DNA from: an uncultured Coriobacteriaceae bacterium
GTDB lineage: Bacteria > Actinomycetota > Coriobacteriia > Coriobacteriales > Eggerthellaceae
Assembly (NCBI GenBank): GCA_900552585.1
Contig: USAB01000002.1
Location: forward strand, 1-61,416
DNA: 61,416 bases
Reading direction: 5' to 3'
Position 1 is the first letter of the stretch, and every line of letters starts with the position of its first letter. The notes beneath the pieces were generated by a model. That model was not told the origin of the DNA, searched no databases, and saw nothing but the letters and a program-made list of their open reading frames with translations. Position numbers and translations under genes: made by a program. Of this stretch, positions 16,328 through 25,481 are shown in pieces.

Positions 16328-18985
16328 TTATGCCAGCTCCTCCAGTCGGGCCTTCGTCAGGCGCAGCTTCTCGGTGGCCTCCTCGAATTTCGCCCGGTCC
16401 TTTGCGATGATCTCCGGCTTCGCCTTCGCAAGGTAGCCGGGGTTGTTCAGCTTCTTGTCCAGCTTCGCCACGTCCTTCTCAAGCGCCTTCTGCTGCTTGT
16501 TCAGACGGGAGCGTTCGGCATCGAAATCCACCAGACCGGAAAGGACGACGTACACCTCGCCGCCCGTGATCAACGCGACGCTGGATTCGGCGGGTTTCTC
16601 CGCATCCGGAGAAATGAGGCACGACGACAGGTTCGCCATGTCCACGACCAGTTCGCGCTGCTCCTCCAGAAGCGCCGCATCGGCCGCATCCACCTTCACG
16701 GAGATTTCCATGGGCTTCTTCGGAGAGATGCCGTGGCGTGCGCGGATGGCGCGGACGTTCGAAACAACATCAATCACGAGCGCGATGGCCCGTTCCGCAT
16801 CGGCATCGATGTACTTCTCCAGCGCATCGGCGTCGGGCCACGGGGCGATGATCAGCGAGTCCGCCTTGTTCAGGCTGGGCAACTCCTGGTAGATCTCCTC
16901 CGTGACGAACGGCATGATGGGATGCAGCAACCGCAGCGCCGTGTCCAGCACGAACACCAGGTTGCGCTGCGTGGCGCTGCGCTCCTCCGCGCTCCCCTGC
17001 AGGCGGATCTTCGACAGCTCGATGTACCAGTCGCAGAACTCGTTCCAGAAGAACGCGTACAGCTCGCGCGTGATCTCGCCGAAGTTGAATTCCTTGTAGG
17101 CGTAGTCGACGTTGCGGACTAGCTGCGCCAGGCGGGAGAAGATCCACTTGTCTGCCGGCGCCACGGGGTCGGGCTCGCCGGGCACGTAGTCGTCCAGGTT
17201 CATCATGACGAAGCGCGCGGCGTTGCGGATCTTGTTTGAGAAGTTACGGCTGCTTTCCAGCTTCGCCTCGTTGAACTTCAGATCCTGCGCGCCCGTCACC
17301 TGCATCAGCAGACCGAAGCGCATGCCGTCCGCGCCGTAGTCCTTCATCAGCTTCAGCGGATCCACGCCGTTGCCGCGGCTCTTGCTCATGGGCTTGCCGT
17401 CGGCACCCATGACCGTGGGATAGATGATGACGTGCTGGAACGGAATCTTGCCAGTGCAATACTCGCTGGCCATGACCATACGGGCAACCCACAGGCCCAT
17501 AATGTCGCGCGCCGTGGCAAGGACCTGCGTGGGATAGCACTTCTTCAGTTCCGGAGCGTCCGTGCCCTCCTTTGTCCAGCCCATCGTGGCGAACGGCCAC
17601 AGCTGGCTGGAGAACCAGGTGTCCAACACATCCTCGTCGCGGCGGACGGGCTTGCCGCATTTCGGACACGTCTCGATGTCATCCACGCTCGCATCTTCCC
17701 AACCGCAGGCATCGCAGTAGAACATGGGAATGCGATGGCCCCACCACAGCTGGCGGCTGATGCACCAATCCTTCAGGTTATCCAGCCAATCCAGGTAGAC
17801 CTGGCTCCAACGGGCGGGATGGAACTGGATCTCGCCGGATTCCACGGCTTTCTTCGCCGGGCCCTTCAGACGATCGACGGCAACGAACCACTGCTCGGAT
17901 TCCCAGGGCTCCAGCTTCGTGTGGCAGCGATAGCAGGTCATGACGGAATGGTCGTGATCTTCCACACGGTCCAGCAGGCCAAGCTTGTCGAACTCCTCGA
18001 CAATGGCCTCGCGGGCCTCGTCGCGGTCCATGCCGCTGAACTTGCCGTAGCCATCCACGACATGCGCCGTCTCATCGAAGATGTTGATCTTCTCCAGGTC
18101 GTGGCGCTCGCCCATGCCCCAGTCGTTCGGGTCGTGGGCCGGCGTGACCTTCACGAAGCCGGTGCCGAAACCGGCGTCAACGTAGTAGTCGCTGAAGATG
18201 GGGATCTCGCGGCCCACGATGGGCAGCTTGACCTTCGCACCCACGAACTTCTGCTTGTCCGGGTCCTTCGGCGAAACGGCCACGCCCGTGTCGCCCAGCA
18301 TGGTCTCGGGACGCGTGGTGGCAACGACGATGTAGTCCTGGCCGTCGACGGGTTCCACCAGCGGGTAGCGCAGATGCCACAGGTGGCCCTTCTCCTCGAC
18401 GTACTCCGCCTCGTCATCGGCGATGGCGGTCGTGCAATGCGGGCACCAGTTGACAATGCGCTTGCCACGATAGATCAGGTCGTCGTGGTACCACGTCACG
18501 AACAGGCGGCGAACAGCATTGATGTAGTCCGGGTCGAGCGTGAAGTGCTCATCGGAATAGTCGCAGCTGCAGCCCATACCCTTGATCTGCTCGACGATGG
18601 TCTTGCCGTACTGCGCGCGCCAGTCGTAGCACGCCTCGATGAACTTCTCGCGGCCGATCTCCAGACGGCTGATACCCTGCTCGGCCAGCTTCTTGTCGAC
18701 CTTCGTCTGCGTGGCGATGCCGGCATGGTCCGTGCCCAGGATCCAACGGGCCTGATAGCCCTGCATACGCGCTCGGCGGATGCAGGCATCCTGGATGGTG
18801 TCGTCCAGAGCATGGCCCATATGCAGCATGCCCGTGATGTTCGGAGGCGGGATGACAATCGTGTACGTATCGCCGGCATGTACGCCAAAACCGGGCGTGC
18901 GCTTGAAATAACCGGCCTCGTTCCACTTGTCGAAAAGCGGCTTCTCATGCGCCGCGAAGTCGTAATCGATTTTCTTGTTTGCCAT
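16328..18985 (-). CDS. valS: Valyl-tRNA synthetase
   Basis: ValRS charges tRNA-Val and edits mischarged threonine. The class I HIGH box is HMGH in PPNITGMLHMGHAL near residues 48-61, the KMSKS box is in GKPMSKSRGN, an editing domain lies between them, and CYRCH and CPKCGK cysteine pairs suggest bound zinc. The last 60 residues form the ValRS coiled coil that contacts tRNA. At 885 residues it is full length. No T-box or other leader is visible in the short gap upstream. Confidence 0.96.
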   Translation of the reverse strand: MANKKIDYDFAAHEKPLFDKWNEAGYFKRTPGFGVHAGDTYTIVIPPPNITGMLHMGHALDDTIQDACIRRARMQGYQARWILGTDHAGIATQTKVDKKLAEQGISRLEIGREKFIEACYDWRAQYGKTIVEQIKGMGCSCDYSDEHFTLDPDYINAVRRLFVTWYHDDLIYRGKRIVNWCPHCTTAIADDEAEYVEEKGHLWHLRYPLVEPVDGQDYIVVATTRPETMLGDTGVAVSPKDPDKQKFVGAKVKLPIVGREIPIFSDYYVDAGFGTGFVKVTPAHDPNDWGMGERHDLEKINIFDETAHVVDGYGKFSGMDRDEAREAIVEEFDKLGLLDRVEDHDHSVMTCYRCHTKLEPWESEQWFVAVDRLKGPAKKAVESGEIQFHPARWSQVYLDWLDNLKDWCISRQLWWGHRIPMFYCDACGWEDASVDDIETCPKCGKPVRRDEDVLDTWFSSQLWPFATMGWTKEGTDAPELKKCYPTQVLATARDIMGLWVARMVMASEYCTGKIPFQHVIIYPTVMGADGKPMSKSRGNGVDPLKLMKDYGADGMRFGLLMQVTGAQDLKFNEAKLESSRNFSNKIRNAARFVMMNLDDYVPGEPDPVAPADKWIFSRLAQLVRNVDYAYKEFNFGEITRELYAFFWNEFCDWYIELSKIRLQGSAEERSATQRNLVFVLDTALRLLHPIMPFVTEEIYQELPSLNKADSLIIAPWPDADALEKYIDADAERAIALVIDVVSNVRAIRARHGISPKKPMEISVKVDAADAALLEEQRELVVDMANLSSCLISPDAEKPAESSVALITGGEVYVVLSGLVDFDAERSRLNKQQKALEKDVAKLDKKLNNPGYLAKAKPEIIAKDRAKFEEATEKLRLTKARLEELA

Positions 18986-19008
18986 CTTCGCTTTCTCCTA
19001 CAACCTAA

Positions 19009-19047
19009 GGAAAGCCCCGGAGCGCGCGGGCGCAGACAGGGCTTTCC
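19009..19047 (-). terminator. Probable terminator of clpX
   Basis: GGAAAGCCC and GGGCTTTCC form a 9-bp stem with a long GC-rich loop just past the clpX stop. The T-tract is poor, so the call is moderate. Confidence 0.5.
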
Positions 19048-19062
19048 CTCCTGAATCTTGTG

Positions 19063-20457
19063 CTATGCCGAATGCGTGGATTCCGAATCCGGGTCCACCG
19101 CTTCGATCAATGCGGGCTCTACCGCTACGTCAGCATCTTGCAGCGCGTCCACGGAAACAATCGGAGGAATGGTTCCATTCACCACATTGTCGGCCGTGAC
19201 CAAGACGCGCGTAGCCTCCGTATGCTCGGGCAGATCGTACATCACATCCAACAGGATGCGCTCGCAGATGGAACGTAGGCCGCGGGCTCCCGTTCCCCGA
19301 TCCACGGCCTCGTCGGCAATGGCGTTCAAGGCTTCGGGCTCGAACTCCAACGTGGAGTTCTCGAACTCAAACATCTTCTTATACTGCTTCACCAGGGCGT
19401 TCCGGGGCTCCGTCAGAATGCGCACGAGATCCTTGCGCGACAGCTCGTCGAGCGTCCGGATAACCGGGATACGTCCAACGAACTCCGGAATCATGCCGAA
19501 TTTGTTCAAATCCTCGGGCAGGACCTGCTTCAGCAGCTCGGCTTCGCGCTTCTTCTGCGTTTCCGGCATCTCAGAATTGAATCCCACGGCCTTCTTGCCC
19601 ACGCGTTCCGCAATGATATCGGAAAGACCAACGAAGGCACCGCCCAGGATGAACAGGATGTTCTTCGTGTTGATATGGATGAGCTCCTGCTGCGGATGCT
19701 TGCGTCCGCCTTGCGGGGGAACGCTGGCCTCGCAGCCTTCGACTATCTTCAGCAATGCCTGCTGCACGCCTTCGCCCGACACATCGCGCGTGATGGACAG
19801 GTTCTCGGCCTTGCGAGCGATCTTGTCAATCTCGTCGATGTAGATGATGCCAATCTCGGCGCGCGGAATATCGAAGTCAGCGGCCGTGATCAGCTTCAGC
19901 AGGATGTTCTCCACATCCTCGCCGACATAACCCGCCTCCGTCAGCGTCGTCGCATCGGCAATGGCAAACGGAACACGCAGCGTACGAGCCAGCGTTTCAG
20001 CCAGAAGCGTCTTGCCGGAACCGGTGGGCCCCAGGAGAAGGATGTTGCTCTTCGCAATCTCAACGTCCCCCTCATCGCCATCCTCGTCCATGGAAATACG
20101 CTTGTAGTGGTTGTAGACGGAGACGGAAAGTGCACGCTTCGCCTCATCCTGTCCCACCACGTATTCGGAAAGCTTGTCGTAGAGCTCTCGCGGCGTGGGA
20201 AGGCGCCGAAGCGATTCTTCGGCGCCCGCCTCGCCCATGTCAACGGGATGAAATTCGGGATTCTCCTGATTCTGCGGCTGGCGCATATGGGCATCATGCC
20301 GCATGGCATCTGCGCAGATGGAGATGCATTCATCGCACAGGTAGATACCGTTCGGACCGGCAATCATTGAGTTGACCTGCTCCGGTGTCTTGCCGCACAG
20401 GCTGCAGTAAATCTCCTCGTCGCCTTGGTTACGTCCGTCATGTCCGTTTCTGGGCAT
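19063..20457 (-). CDS. clpX: ATP-dependent Clp protease ATPase subunit ClpX
   Basis: ClpX unfolds substrates and feeds them to ClpP. The N-terminal zinc-binding domain shows CSLCGK and CDECI at residues 18-45. The AAA+ module has Walker A GPTGSGKT, Walker B IIYIDEIDKI, sensor segments and RGTGARGLRSI. The protein has 464 residues; the last 40 or so are an acidic tail beyond the usual fold. The gene follows clpP by about 30 bases in the order tig-clpP-clpX, so protease and partner are made together. Confidence 0.96.
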   Translation of the reverse strand: MPRNGHDGRNQGDEEIYCSLCGKTPEQVNSMIAGPNGIYLCDECISICADAMRHDAHMRQPQNQENPEFHPVDMGEAGAEESLRRLPTPRELYDKLSEYVVGQDEAKRALSVSVYNHYKRISMDEDGDEGDVEIAKSNILLLGPTGSGKTLLAETLARTLRVPFAIADATTLTEAGYVGEDVENILLKLITAADFDIPRAEIGIIYIDEIDKIARKAENLSITRDVSGEGVQQALLKIVEGCEASVPPQGGRKHPQQELIHINTKNILFILGGAFVGLSDIIAERVGKKAVGFNSEMPETQKKREAELLKQVLPEDLNKFGMIPEFVGRIPVIRTLDELSRKDLVRILTEPRNALVKQYKKMFEFENSTLEFEPEALNAIADEAVDRGTGARGLRSICERILLDVMYDLPEHTEATRVLVTADNVVNGTIPPIVSVDALQDADVAVEPALIEAVDPDSESTHSA

Positions 20458-20488
20458 TGATTTCCTATCCTCTATATATATTGAACGA

Positions 20489-21112
20489 TTATTCTGCCTT
20501 GGCCATCAGCTCGCGGGTGGAAACGATCTGGTCCACCAGGCCGTATGCCTGAGCCTCTTCGGCAGACATGTAGTTGTCGCGCTCCGTGTCCTTCTGGATG
20601 GTCTCCAGCGTCTGGCCCGTGTTATCAGCCAGGATGTTGTTCAAGCGCACGCGCGTCTTCTTCATGAAGTCAGCAACGATCTGAATCTCGGTCTGCTGGC
20701 CCTGTGCGCCGCCGGACGGCTGATGGATGAGGACCATGGAGTTCGGCAGGCAGTAGCGCTTGCCCTTAGCGCCGCTGGACAGCAGCACGGCCGCCATGGA
20801 TGCGCAGCAACCCATGCAGATCGTGGAGACATCGCACTTGATGAAGTTCATGGTATCCAGAATAGCCAGGCCGGCCGTAACGGATCCTCCCGGGCTGTTG
20901 ATGTACAGGGAGATGTCCTTGTCCGGATCGGCGGATTCCAGATGAAGCAGCTGGGCCACAACGGAGTTCGCCACATTGTCATCAATCTGCTCGCCCAGGA
21001 AAACGATGCGGTCGTTCAGCAGGCGGGAGTAGATGTCATAGCTGCGTTCGCCGCGCGGCGACTGCTCGATGACGTACGGAATGAGCGCGTTGTTTGCACG
21101 TTCCAGTTCCAT
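20489..21112 (-). CDS. clpP: ATP-dependent Clp protease proteolytic subunit
   Basis: ClpP is the serine peptidase chamber that pairs with ClpX. The catalytic Ser is in GCCASMAAVLL near residue 99, the His in LIHQPSGG, and the Asp follows in the C-terminal part. At 207 residues it has normal length. GGAGGC precedes the ATG. It lies between tig and clpX, the standard conserved order. Confidence 0.96.
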   Translation of the reverse strand: MELERANNALIPYVIEQSPRGERSYDIYSRLLNDRIVFLGEQIDDNVANSVVAQLLHLESADPDKDISLYINSPGGSVTAGLAILDTMNFIKCDVSTICMGCCASMAAVLLSSGAKGKRYCLPNSMVLIHQPSGGAQGQQTEIQIVADFMKKTRVRLNNILADNTGQTLETIQKDTERDNYMSAEEAQAYGLVDQIVSTRELMAKAE

Positions 21113-21130
21113 AAAAGCCTCCTAAATTCC

Positions 21131-21158
21131 CGACGAGCCCCCAAATGGGAGCCCGTCG
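21131..21158 (-). terminator. Hairpin between tig and clpP
   Basis: CGACGAGCCCCC and GGGAGCCCGTCG form a strong stem with one or two mismatches, but no T-tract follows. It may weaken read-through from tig or stabilise mRNA. Confidence 0.4.
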
Positions 21159-21252
21159 ACTTGCAAATTCAATTGCACATTATGCGCTTGAAGGTACAGA
21201 GATGCACCTTATGTTGAGAAAGCGTTTGAAAAAACAGATTGCGAGGCGTTGA

Positions 21253-22818
21253 CTACTTGTTCAGCTCGGCGTAAAGGGCATCGACGATCTCGGCCTTCTT
21301 CATGCCTTCGACATCCACGTTCAACTCGGCAGCCTTATCGCGCAGCTCGGCAACCTTCATCTTGTTCAACTCCGTCTTCGTGATCTTCTTCGAAGCGGAA
21401 GCGTCGGCAGCCTTCTCCTCGGCGGGCTTTTCGGCTTTCTCGGATTCCTTTACATCCTCGATCTCGGCACCGGCGGAGTTCTTTGCGGAAAGCTCCTTCG
21501 TGGTCACCGTGTTGACGATGGCCTCCTCCATGATGCGGTCCACGGCCTCGGCGCGCATGATGCTCTGACGCAGCAGACGGATGCGGCCTTCCTTGACCCA
21601 CTCGGCCTTCAGGGCCTTCGGATCCTCGTTGCCGGAGTTCTCGAACTCCTTGTCGACCATCTCGTCCGTGACTTCCATATTGAAGTGACGGGCGTAGGCA
21701 TCGATTGCAAGGTTCTGGGAAACGACGTCCTTTGCCTGCTTCTTCAGGTCTTCCTGGAACTGCTCGTTCGTCAGGTCGCGCTGACGCAGGTACTGGTCGT
21801 ACGTGATGTTCTGCTGCTGCAGCTGCTGGAAGAAGCCCTGCAGGAGCGTGCGGCGCTCGTCGTTGCACATGGCCTCGGGGGCTTCACCCTCAAGACGCTT
21901 GCCCAGCTCGATCAAGCAGGCATTCTCCTTCATGCGGTCCATGTACTCCTGGCGCTCATGCTGCATGTCGTCGCGCGTGCGGTTACGCATGTCCTCCAGG
22001 CTCTTGAAGCCAGCCTTCTCGGTAGCGAACTCTTCGTTCAGCTCCGGCAAGACCTTCGTCTTCACTGCGTTGACGGTCACGTCGAACGTCAGCTTCTCCG
22101 GATTTCCGTCCAGAGCACGGGTCAGAAGAGAGCCGTTCATGCTGTCGGCCAGATCGACATCGATCACCTTGTGATCGCCGGTCTTCAACTTCGCAAGCTC
22201 TTCATCCAGGTTCTGAGGATACAGGCCCATGCCGATCTCGTACAGGCGATTCTCGGTGCTGAGCACGTTAACGGGCTCGCCCTTGTCGTCCGTGACCTTC
22301 ATAGTCAGCTCAGCAACGCCCTTGTCGCCGATCACCTGATCGGCCGGAGCATCCTCCAGGTCGTAGTAATATTCGCGCATGGCATCCAGGCGCTCTTCCA
22401 CCTCTTCATCGGTGGGCATGTCGCTCAGAAGGTCAATCTCGACCGGATCGTAGCTGCTCAGCTCGAACTTCGGCTCGAGCATCATCGTCGCGGAGAACAC
22501 AAAGTCTTGGCCCTCTTCGACCATGGCCTCTTCGTTTTCGAACTGCGGCTCTTCGATGGAAATCAGGTCTTCAGCGTCCAGCGCCAGAGGATAGTAGTCG
22601 TTCACGACCTCTTCGGTCACCGTGGCCAGAACGGCCTCTCGACCCACGAAGTTATCGACGACGGGACGCGGAGCCTTGCCAGGACGGAAGCCGGGGAACT
22701 TGTACTTCTTCGCAAAATCCTTATAGGTCTTGCCGATGCGTTTGTCGACGTCTTCCTTGTCGACCGTGACGGTCAGACGAACCTGATCGCCTTCCAGGGC
22801 TTCAACATTAGTCTTCAC
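21253..22818 (-). CDS. tig: Trigger factor with an added C-terminal domain
   Basis: Trigger factor is the ribosome-bound chaperone and prolyl isomerase. The ribosome-docking signature GFRPGKAP is near residue 43, the FKBP-like domain follows at about residues 155-235, and the helical substrate-cradle domain after it. The protein has 521 residues, longer than the usual 430-450. The excess is a Glu/Lys/Ala linker and a final 45 residues (KTELNKMKVAELRDKAAELN and on) that look like a helix-extended-loop-helix or Rho-N type DNA/RNA-binding motif. It heads the tig-clpP-clpX cluster. Confidence 0.93.
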   Translation of the reverse strand: MKTNVEALEGDQVRLTVTVDKEDVDKRIGKTYKDFAKKYKFPGFRPGKAPRPVVDNFVGREAVLATVTEEVVNDYYPLALDAEDLISIEEPQFENEEAMVEEGQDFVFSATMMLEPKFELSSYDPVEIDLLSDMPTDEEVEERLDAMREYYYDLEDAPADQVIGDKGVAELTMKVTDDKGEPVNVLSTENRLYEIGMGLYPQNLDEELAKLKTGDHKVIDVDLADSMNGSLLTRALDGNPEKLTFDVTVNAVKTKVLPELNEEFATEKAGFKSLEDMRNRTRDDMQHERQEYMDRMKENACLIELGKRLEGEAPEAMCNDERRTLLQGFFQQLQQQNITYDQYLRQRDLTNEQFQEDLKKQAKDVVSQNLAIDAYARHFNMEVTDEMVDKEFENSGNEDPKALKAEWVKEGRIRLLRQSIMRAEAVDRIMEEAIVNTVTTKELSAKNSAGAEIEDVKESEKAEKPAEEKAADASASKKITKTELNKMKVAELRDKAAELNVDVEGMKKAEIVDALYAELNK

Positions 22819-22861
22819 AGACTTCCTCCATCTATCATCGTATCGGTACCCTGCTATATCG

Positions 22862-22946
22862 TGGTGCGGGTGAAAGGACTTGAACCTTCACGGTAAGTAC
22901 CACCAGAACCTAAATCTGGCGCGTCTGCCAATTCCGCCACACCCGC
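22862..22946 (-). tRNA. tRNA-Leu (anticodon UAG)
   Basis: An 85-base class II tRNA with a 7-bp acceptor stem (GCGGGTG with CACCCGC), discriminator A and encoded CCA. The anticodon stem-loop CCAGA-TTTAGGT-TCTGG places TAG at positions 34-36. A long variable arm follows. Confidence 0.97.
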
Positions 22947-23186
22947 ACTTCGATCTCCATACGTCAGCATTGAGTTGACGCACAGCAATACATGATAGCA
23001 AATAATCCCATTCACATCGAACGACGGCAAAATTCCATCGGAACCGTAAGGTTGGTATCCCGTGAATCGAACCTGGTTTTTTGGCGGAGGGCAGGCGCCG
23101 GATGCTCCGAACGGTCATTATAGGTTCTTGCGTGCGCGCATCGGCGCACATCCATCAAACTCAAATTGCTAGGAACAATCGAACAC

Positions 23187-24791
23187 ATGACGAAGAAATT
23201 CAACGAGCTGGGCCTTCCCGACACGGCGCTGCGTGCTGTGGAACGCCTGGGATACGAATCGCCCACCCCCGTTCAGGAGCAGGCCATACCCGCCATCCTG
23301 ACAGGCCGAGACGTTATCGCTGCCGCCAAGACGGGAACCGGCAAGACTGCAGCGTTCTGCCTGCCCACCATCACCTCGCTCCCCTTCAAGCGCAAGGGTC
23401 GCGGGCCCATGATGCTCATCCTCACGCCCACGCGCGAGCTTGCCATGCAGATCGAGGAAGTGGCACGCGTCATTGCGAAGCAGGCCGGCAAGCGCGTGGT
23501 GTGCCTTCTCGGGGGCGTGTCGTACGAACCACAGAAGAAGGCGCTCGCGCGCGGTTGCGATGTGCTTGTGGCTACACCCGGACGCCTCATCGACCTGCTC
23601 AACCAGGATGCCCTGACGCTGGAGCATGTGGGCGTGCTCATATTCGACGAGGCGGACCGCATGCTGGACATGGGCTTCCTGCCCGACGTGAAGCGCATTG
23701 TGAGCCGCTGTCCGGAACGCGATGCGCGCCAGACGCTGTTGTTCTCGGCAACCATCGATAAGAACATCGAGAAGAACCTGCTCCACCTGCTAGACGATCC
23801 CCAGTTCGTGGAGATTGCACATAAGGGCGAAACGGCCGACCTGGTGAAGGAATACCAAGTGGAGGTCGAGCACCGCCTGAAGCCGGATCTGCTGCTTGCC
23901 GTTCTCGAACAGTACGGCAGCGAGCGCGTCATCGTGTTCGCCCGTACGAAATACCGCGTGGACACATGCGTGCGCAAGCTGCGGAAGGCGGGATACACCG
24001 TTGCCGCCATCCACGGCGGCCGCAGCCAATCGCAGCGCAAGACCGCCCTGCAGGACTTCGCGAACGGCAAGACGGATATCCTGGTTGCCACGGACATCCT
24101 TGCACGCGGCATCGATATCCGCGAAGTGCCGTACATCGTGAACTTCGACCTGCCGCATATGCCCGAGGACTACGTCCACCGCATCGGCCGCACCGGCCGC
24201 GCGGGCGAAGAGGGACTGGCCATCTCATTCGTCACGCCGGAGAACAAGCAGGAGATCCGCGACATCACGAAACTCATCGGGCATGACATCCCCGTCATCG
24301 ACATTCCCGGATTCGATTCCGAGAAGAGCCAGCGGGCAATCGCCGACAAGGCAACACGGCGCGCCGCGCGCAAAGACCCGGAAATCGATGCCGTCATGCG
24401 AGAGATGAAAAAGGCGCGCAAAAAGGAGCTCCAGGCAGAAGAACCGCAGGTACCGGGCATGCTCGTGCCGAAGAAGCCGAAGAAGAAACCGAAGAATGCG
24501 AAGAGCGCGCAGCCGTCTACGAAAAAGAAGACGTCGGCGGGAAAGAAGCAAAGCTCTGGCAAGAAACAAGCTACAGCCAGCCAGAAGTCCTCTGCAAAAA
24601 AGAACGGGCATAACGGTAACAAGCATCGTGGCAAGGGACACGGCGCAAGCAATACCGCTTCGCACAACCAGGGCGGCAAGCGCAAAAGCCAAGCGAAGAA
24701 GCATACCAGCCAGCAGCACCACCATTCCGATACGCGCGGCAGATCCCGCAACGCAAACGGAGGCACGGGCCGGAAGCAGCATCGGCGCTAA
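23187..24791 (+). CDS. DEAD-box ATP-dependent RNA helicase, RhlE type
   Basis: This enzyme unwinds RNA duplexes with ATP, probably in ribosome assembly or RNA decay. Motifs in order: the Q-motif region FNELGLPDTALRAVERLGY, Walker A AAKTGTGKT, PTRELA, FDEADRMLDMGF (DEAD), SAT, and HRIGRTGRAG. The last 150 residues are a low-complexity basic tail of Lys, Gln, Ser and His, common in RhlE-like helicases and expected to bind RNA without sequence preference. The ATG at 23187 gives 534 residues; a TTG seven codons upstream overlaps the AGGA ribosome-binding site and is rejected. Confidence 0.93.
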   Translation: MTKKFNELGLPDTALRAVERLGYESPTPVQEQAIPAILTGRDVIAAAKTGTGKTAAFCLPTITSLPFKRKGRGPMMLILTPTRELAMQIEEVARVIAKQAGKRVVCLLGGVSYEPQKKALARGCDVLVATPGRLIDLLNQDALTLEHVGVLIFDEADRMLDMGFLPDVKRIVSRCPERDARQTLLFSATIDKNIEKNLLHLLDDPQFVEIAHKGETADLVKEYQVEVEHRLKPDLLLAVLEQYGSERVIVFARTKYRVDTCVRKLRKAGYTVAAIHGGRSQSQRKTALQDFANGKTDILVATDILARGIDIREVPYIVNFDLPHMPEDYVHRIGRTGRAGEEGLAISFVTPENKQEIRDITKLIGHDIPVIDIPGFDSEKSQRAIADKATRRAARKDPEIDAVMREMKKARKKELQAEEPQVPGMLVPKKPKKKPKNAKSAQPSTKKKTSAGKKQSSGKKQATASQKSSAKKNGHNGNKHRGKGHGASNTASHNQGGKRKSQAKKHTSQQHHHSDTRGRSRNANGGTGRKQHRR

Positions 24792-24829
24792 CCTGACAAA
24801 GCGACTCCCGCCGAAGACCATATACACGA

Positions 24830-24857
24830 AGTGGCCCTGCAAAGATGCAGGGCCACT
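24830..24857 (+). terminator. Terminator of the DEAD-box helicase gene
   Basis: A 12-bp perfect stem, AGTGGCCCTGCA with its complement, and a 4-base loop are followed by GTTCTTTTC. Confidence 0.85.
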
Positions 24858-24864
24858 GTTCTTT

Positions 24865-25131
24865 TCAAATCAAAATATCGGCGCTCGCCCGCTTTATGGT
24901 GGACAGCTGCGGCAGCACCTTTATGTCGCCCACGTCGTTCTGGTAGGCCACCTGCACACCGCCGCCCACGTCGATGTCGGACATGCACTTGTCCACCACC
25001 TGGTACCACGCACACCGCAGCGCGAGGGTCGGCGCGTCCAACGGCGCGAAGTCGCGACCGGCGGTGAGCTCGTCCCATTTCGCTGACTTGAACGGGTCGT
25101 TGGCGACGCTCGCGGGCTTGTCCACTGGCAT
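24865..25131 (-). pseudogene. Truncated phage terminase small subunit (P27-like)
   Basis: This is a short protein (88 residues) resembling the small terminase subunit that recognises phage DNA for packaging. Visible features are KWDELTAGRDFAPLDAPTLA, an aromatic/Cys helix (CAWYQVVDKC), VQVAYQNDVGDIKVLPQ and a helix breaking off at KRASADILI. I recall that homologues continue about ten residues further, so the C-terminus seems cut. GGAAGGAGG precedes the ATG at 25131. The stop lies 8 bases from the helicase terminator, suggesting a deletion joint. Family assignment is from pattern memory and moderately sure. Confidence 0.6.
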
Positions 25132-25153
25132 GCGGTGCCTCCTTCCGGACATG

Positions 25154-25180
25154 AAAAAGACCCACCGTCTCCGATGGGCC
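25154..25180 (-). terminator. Terminator upstream of the terminase fragment
   Basis: On the minus strand GGCCCATCG pairs with CGGTGGGTC around a GAGA loop, followed by TTTTT. It sits just before the ribosome-binding site of the terminase fragment. Confidence 0.75.
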
Positions 25181-25197
25181 AGCGGTGAATATGCATA

Positions 25198-25222
25198 AGA
25201 AAAGCCGCCCCGAAGGACGGCT
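25198..25222 (-). terminator. Terminator of the 75-residue gene
   Basis: On the minus strand AGCCGTCC pairs with GGGCGGCT around TTCG, followed by TTTTCTT. It is the first of two tandem terminators in 70 bases. Confidence 0.8.
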
Positions 25223-25247
25223 CGCATAAATCAAAAATAAGTTTCAG

Positions 25248-25475
25248 CTATTTATCTTTGAAAGATGCCAGCATGCTTGCAAATGGGCTCAATTCATGAG
25301 GCTCGTAGATAAGCGATTCACCGTCGCTAGTAATGTAAGTTCCGCTCGGAAGGTATTTTCCATTTGGAAGGATGTAAAGATTCCCATCCATAGACATCCC
25401 GGCCGGTAAAAACGGCGTACCGTATTCGTCTGTTCTGAATTCGTAGTCATTATCGACTTCTCGATTAAGAGACAT
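25248..25475 (-). CDS. Small hypothetical protein in the phage remnant
   Basis: The protein has 75 residues and no recognised family. It is rich in Tyr, Gly and Asp, with repeated short turns such as DEYGTPFLPAGM, LPNGKYLPSGTY and SDGESLIYEP, suggesting a small beta structure. AGGTGA lies 6 bases before the ATG, so translation is credible. It starts 6 bases after the stop of the frameshifted gene upstream and is followed by a clean terminator, so it closes a short transcription unit. Confidence 0.6.
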   Translation of the reverse strand: MSLNREVDNDYEFRTDEYGTPFLPAGMSMDGNLYILPNGKYLPSGTYITSDGESLIYEPHELSPFASMLASFKDK

Positions 25476-25481
25476 ATCAGG

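Noticed and set aside
24400..24790. Lys/Ser/Gln-rich end of the helicase as a DNA repeat
   Set aside because: It is a low-complexity basic protein tail within one frame and typical of RhlE-like helicases; no regular DNA repeat unit is present.
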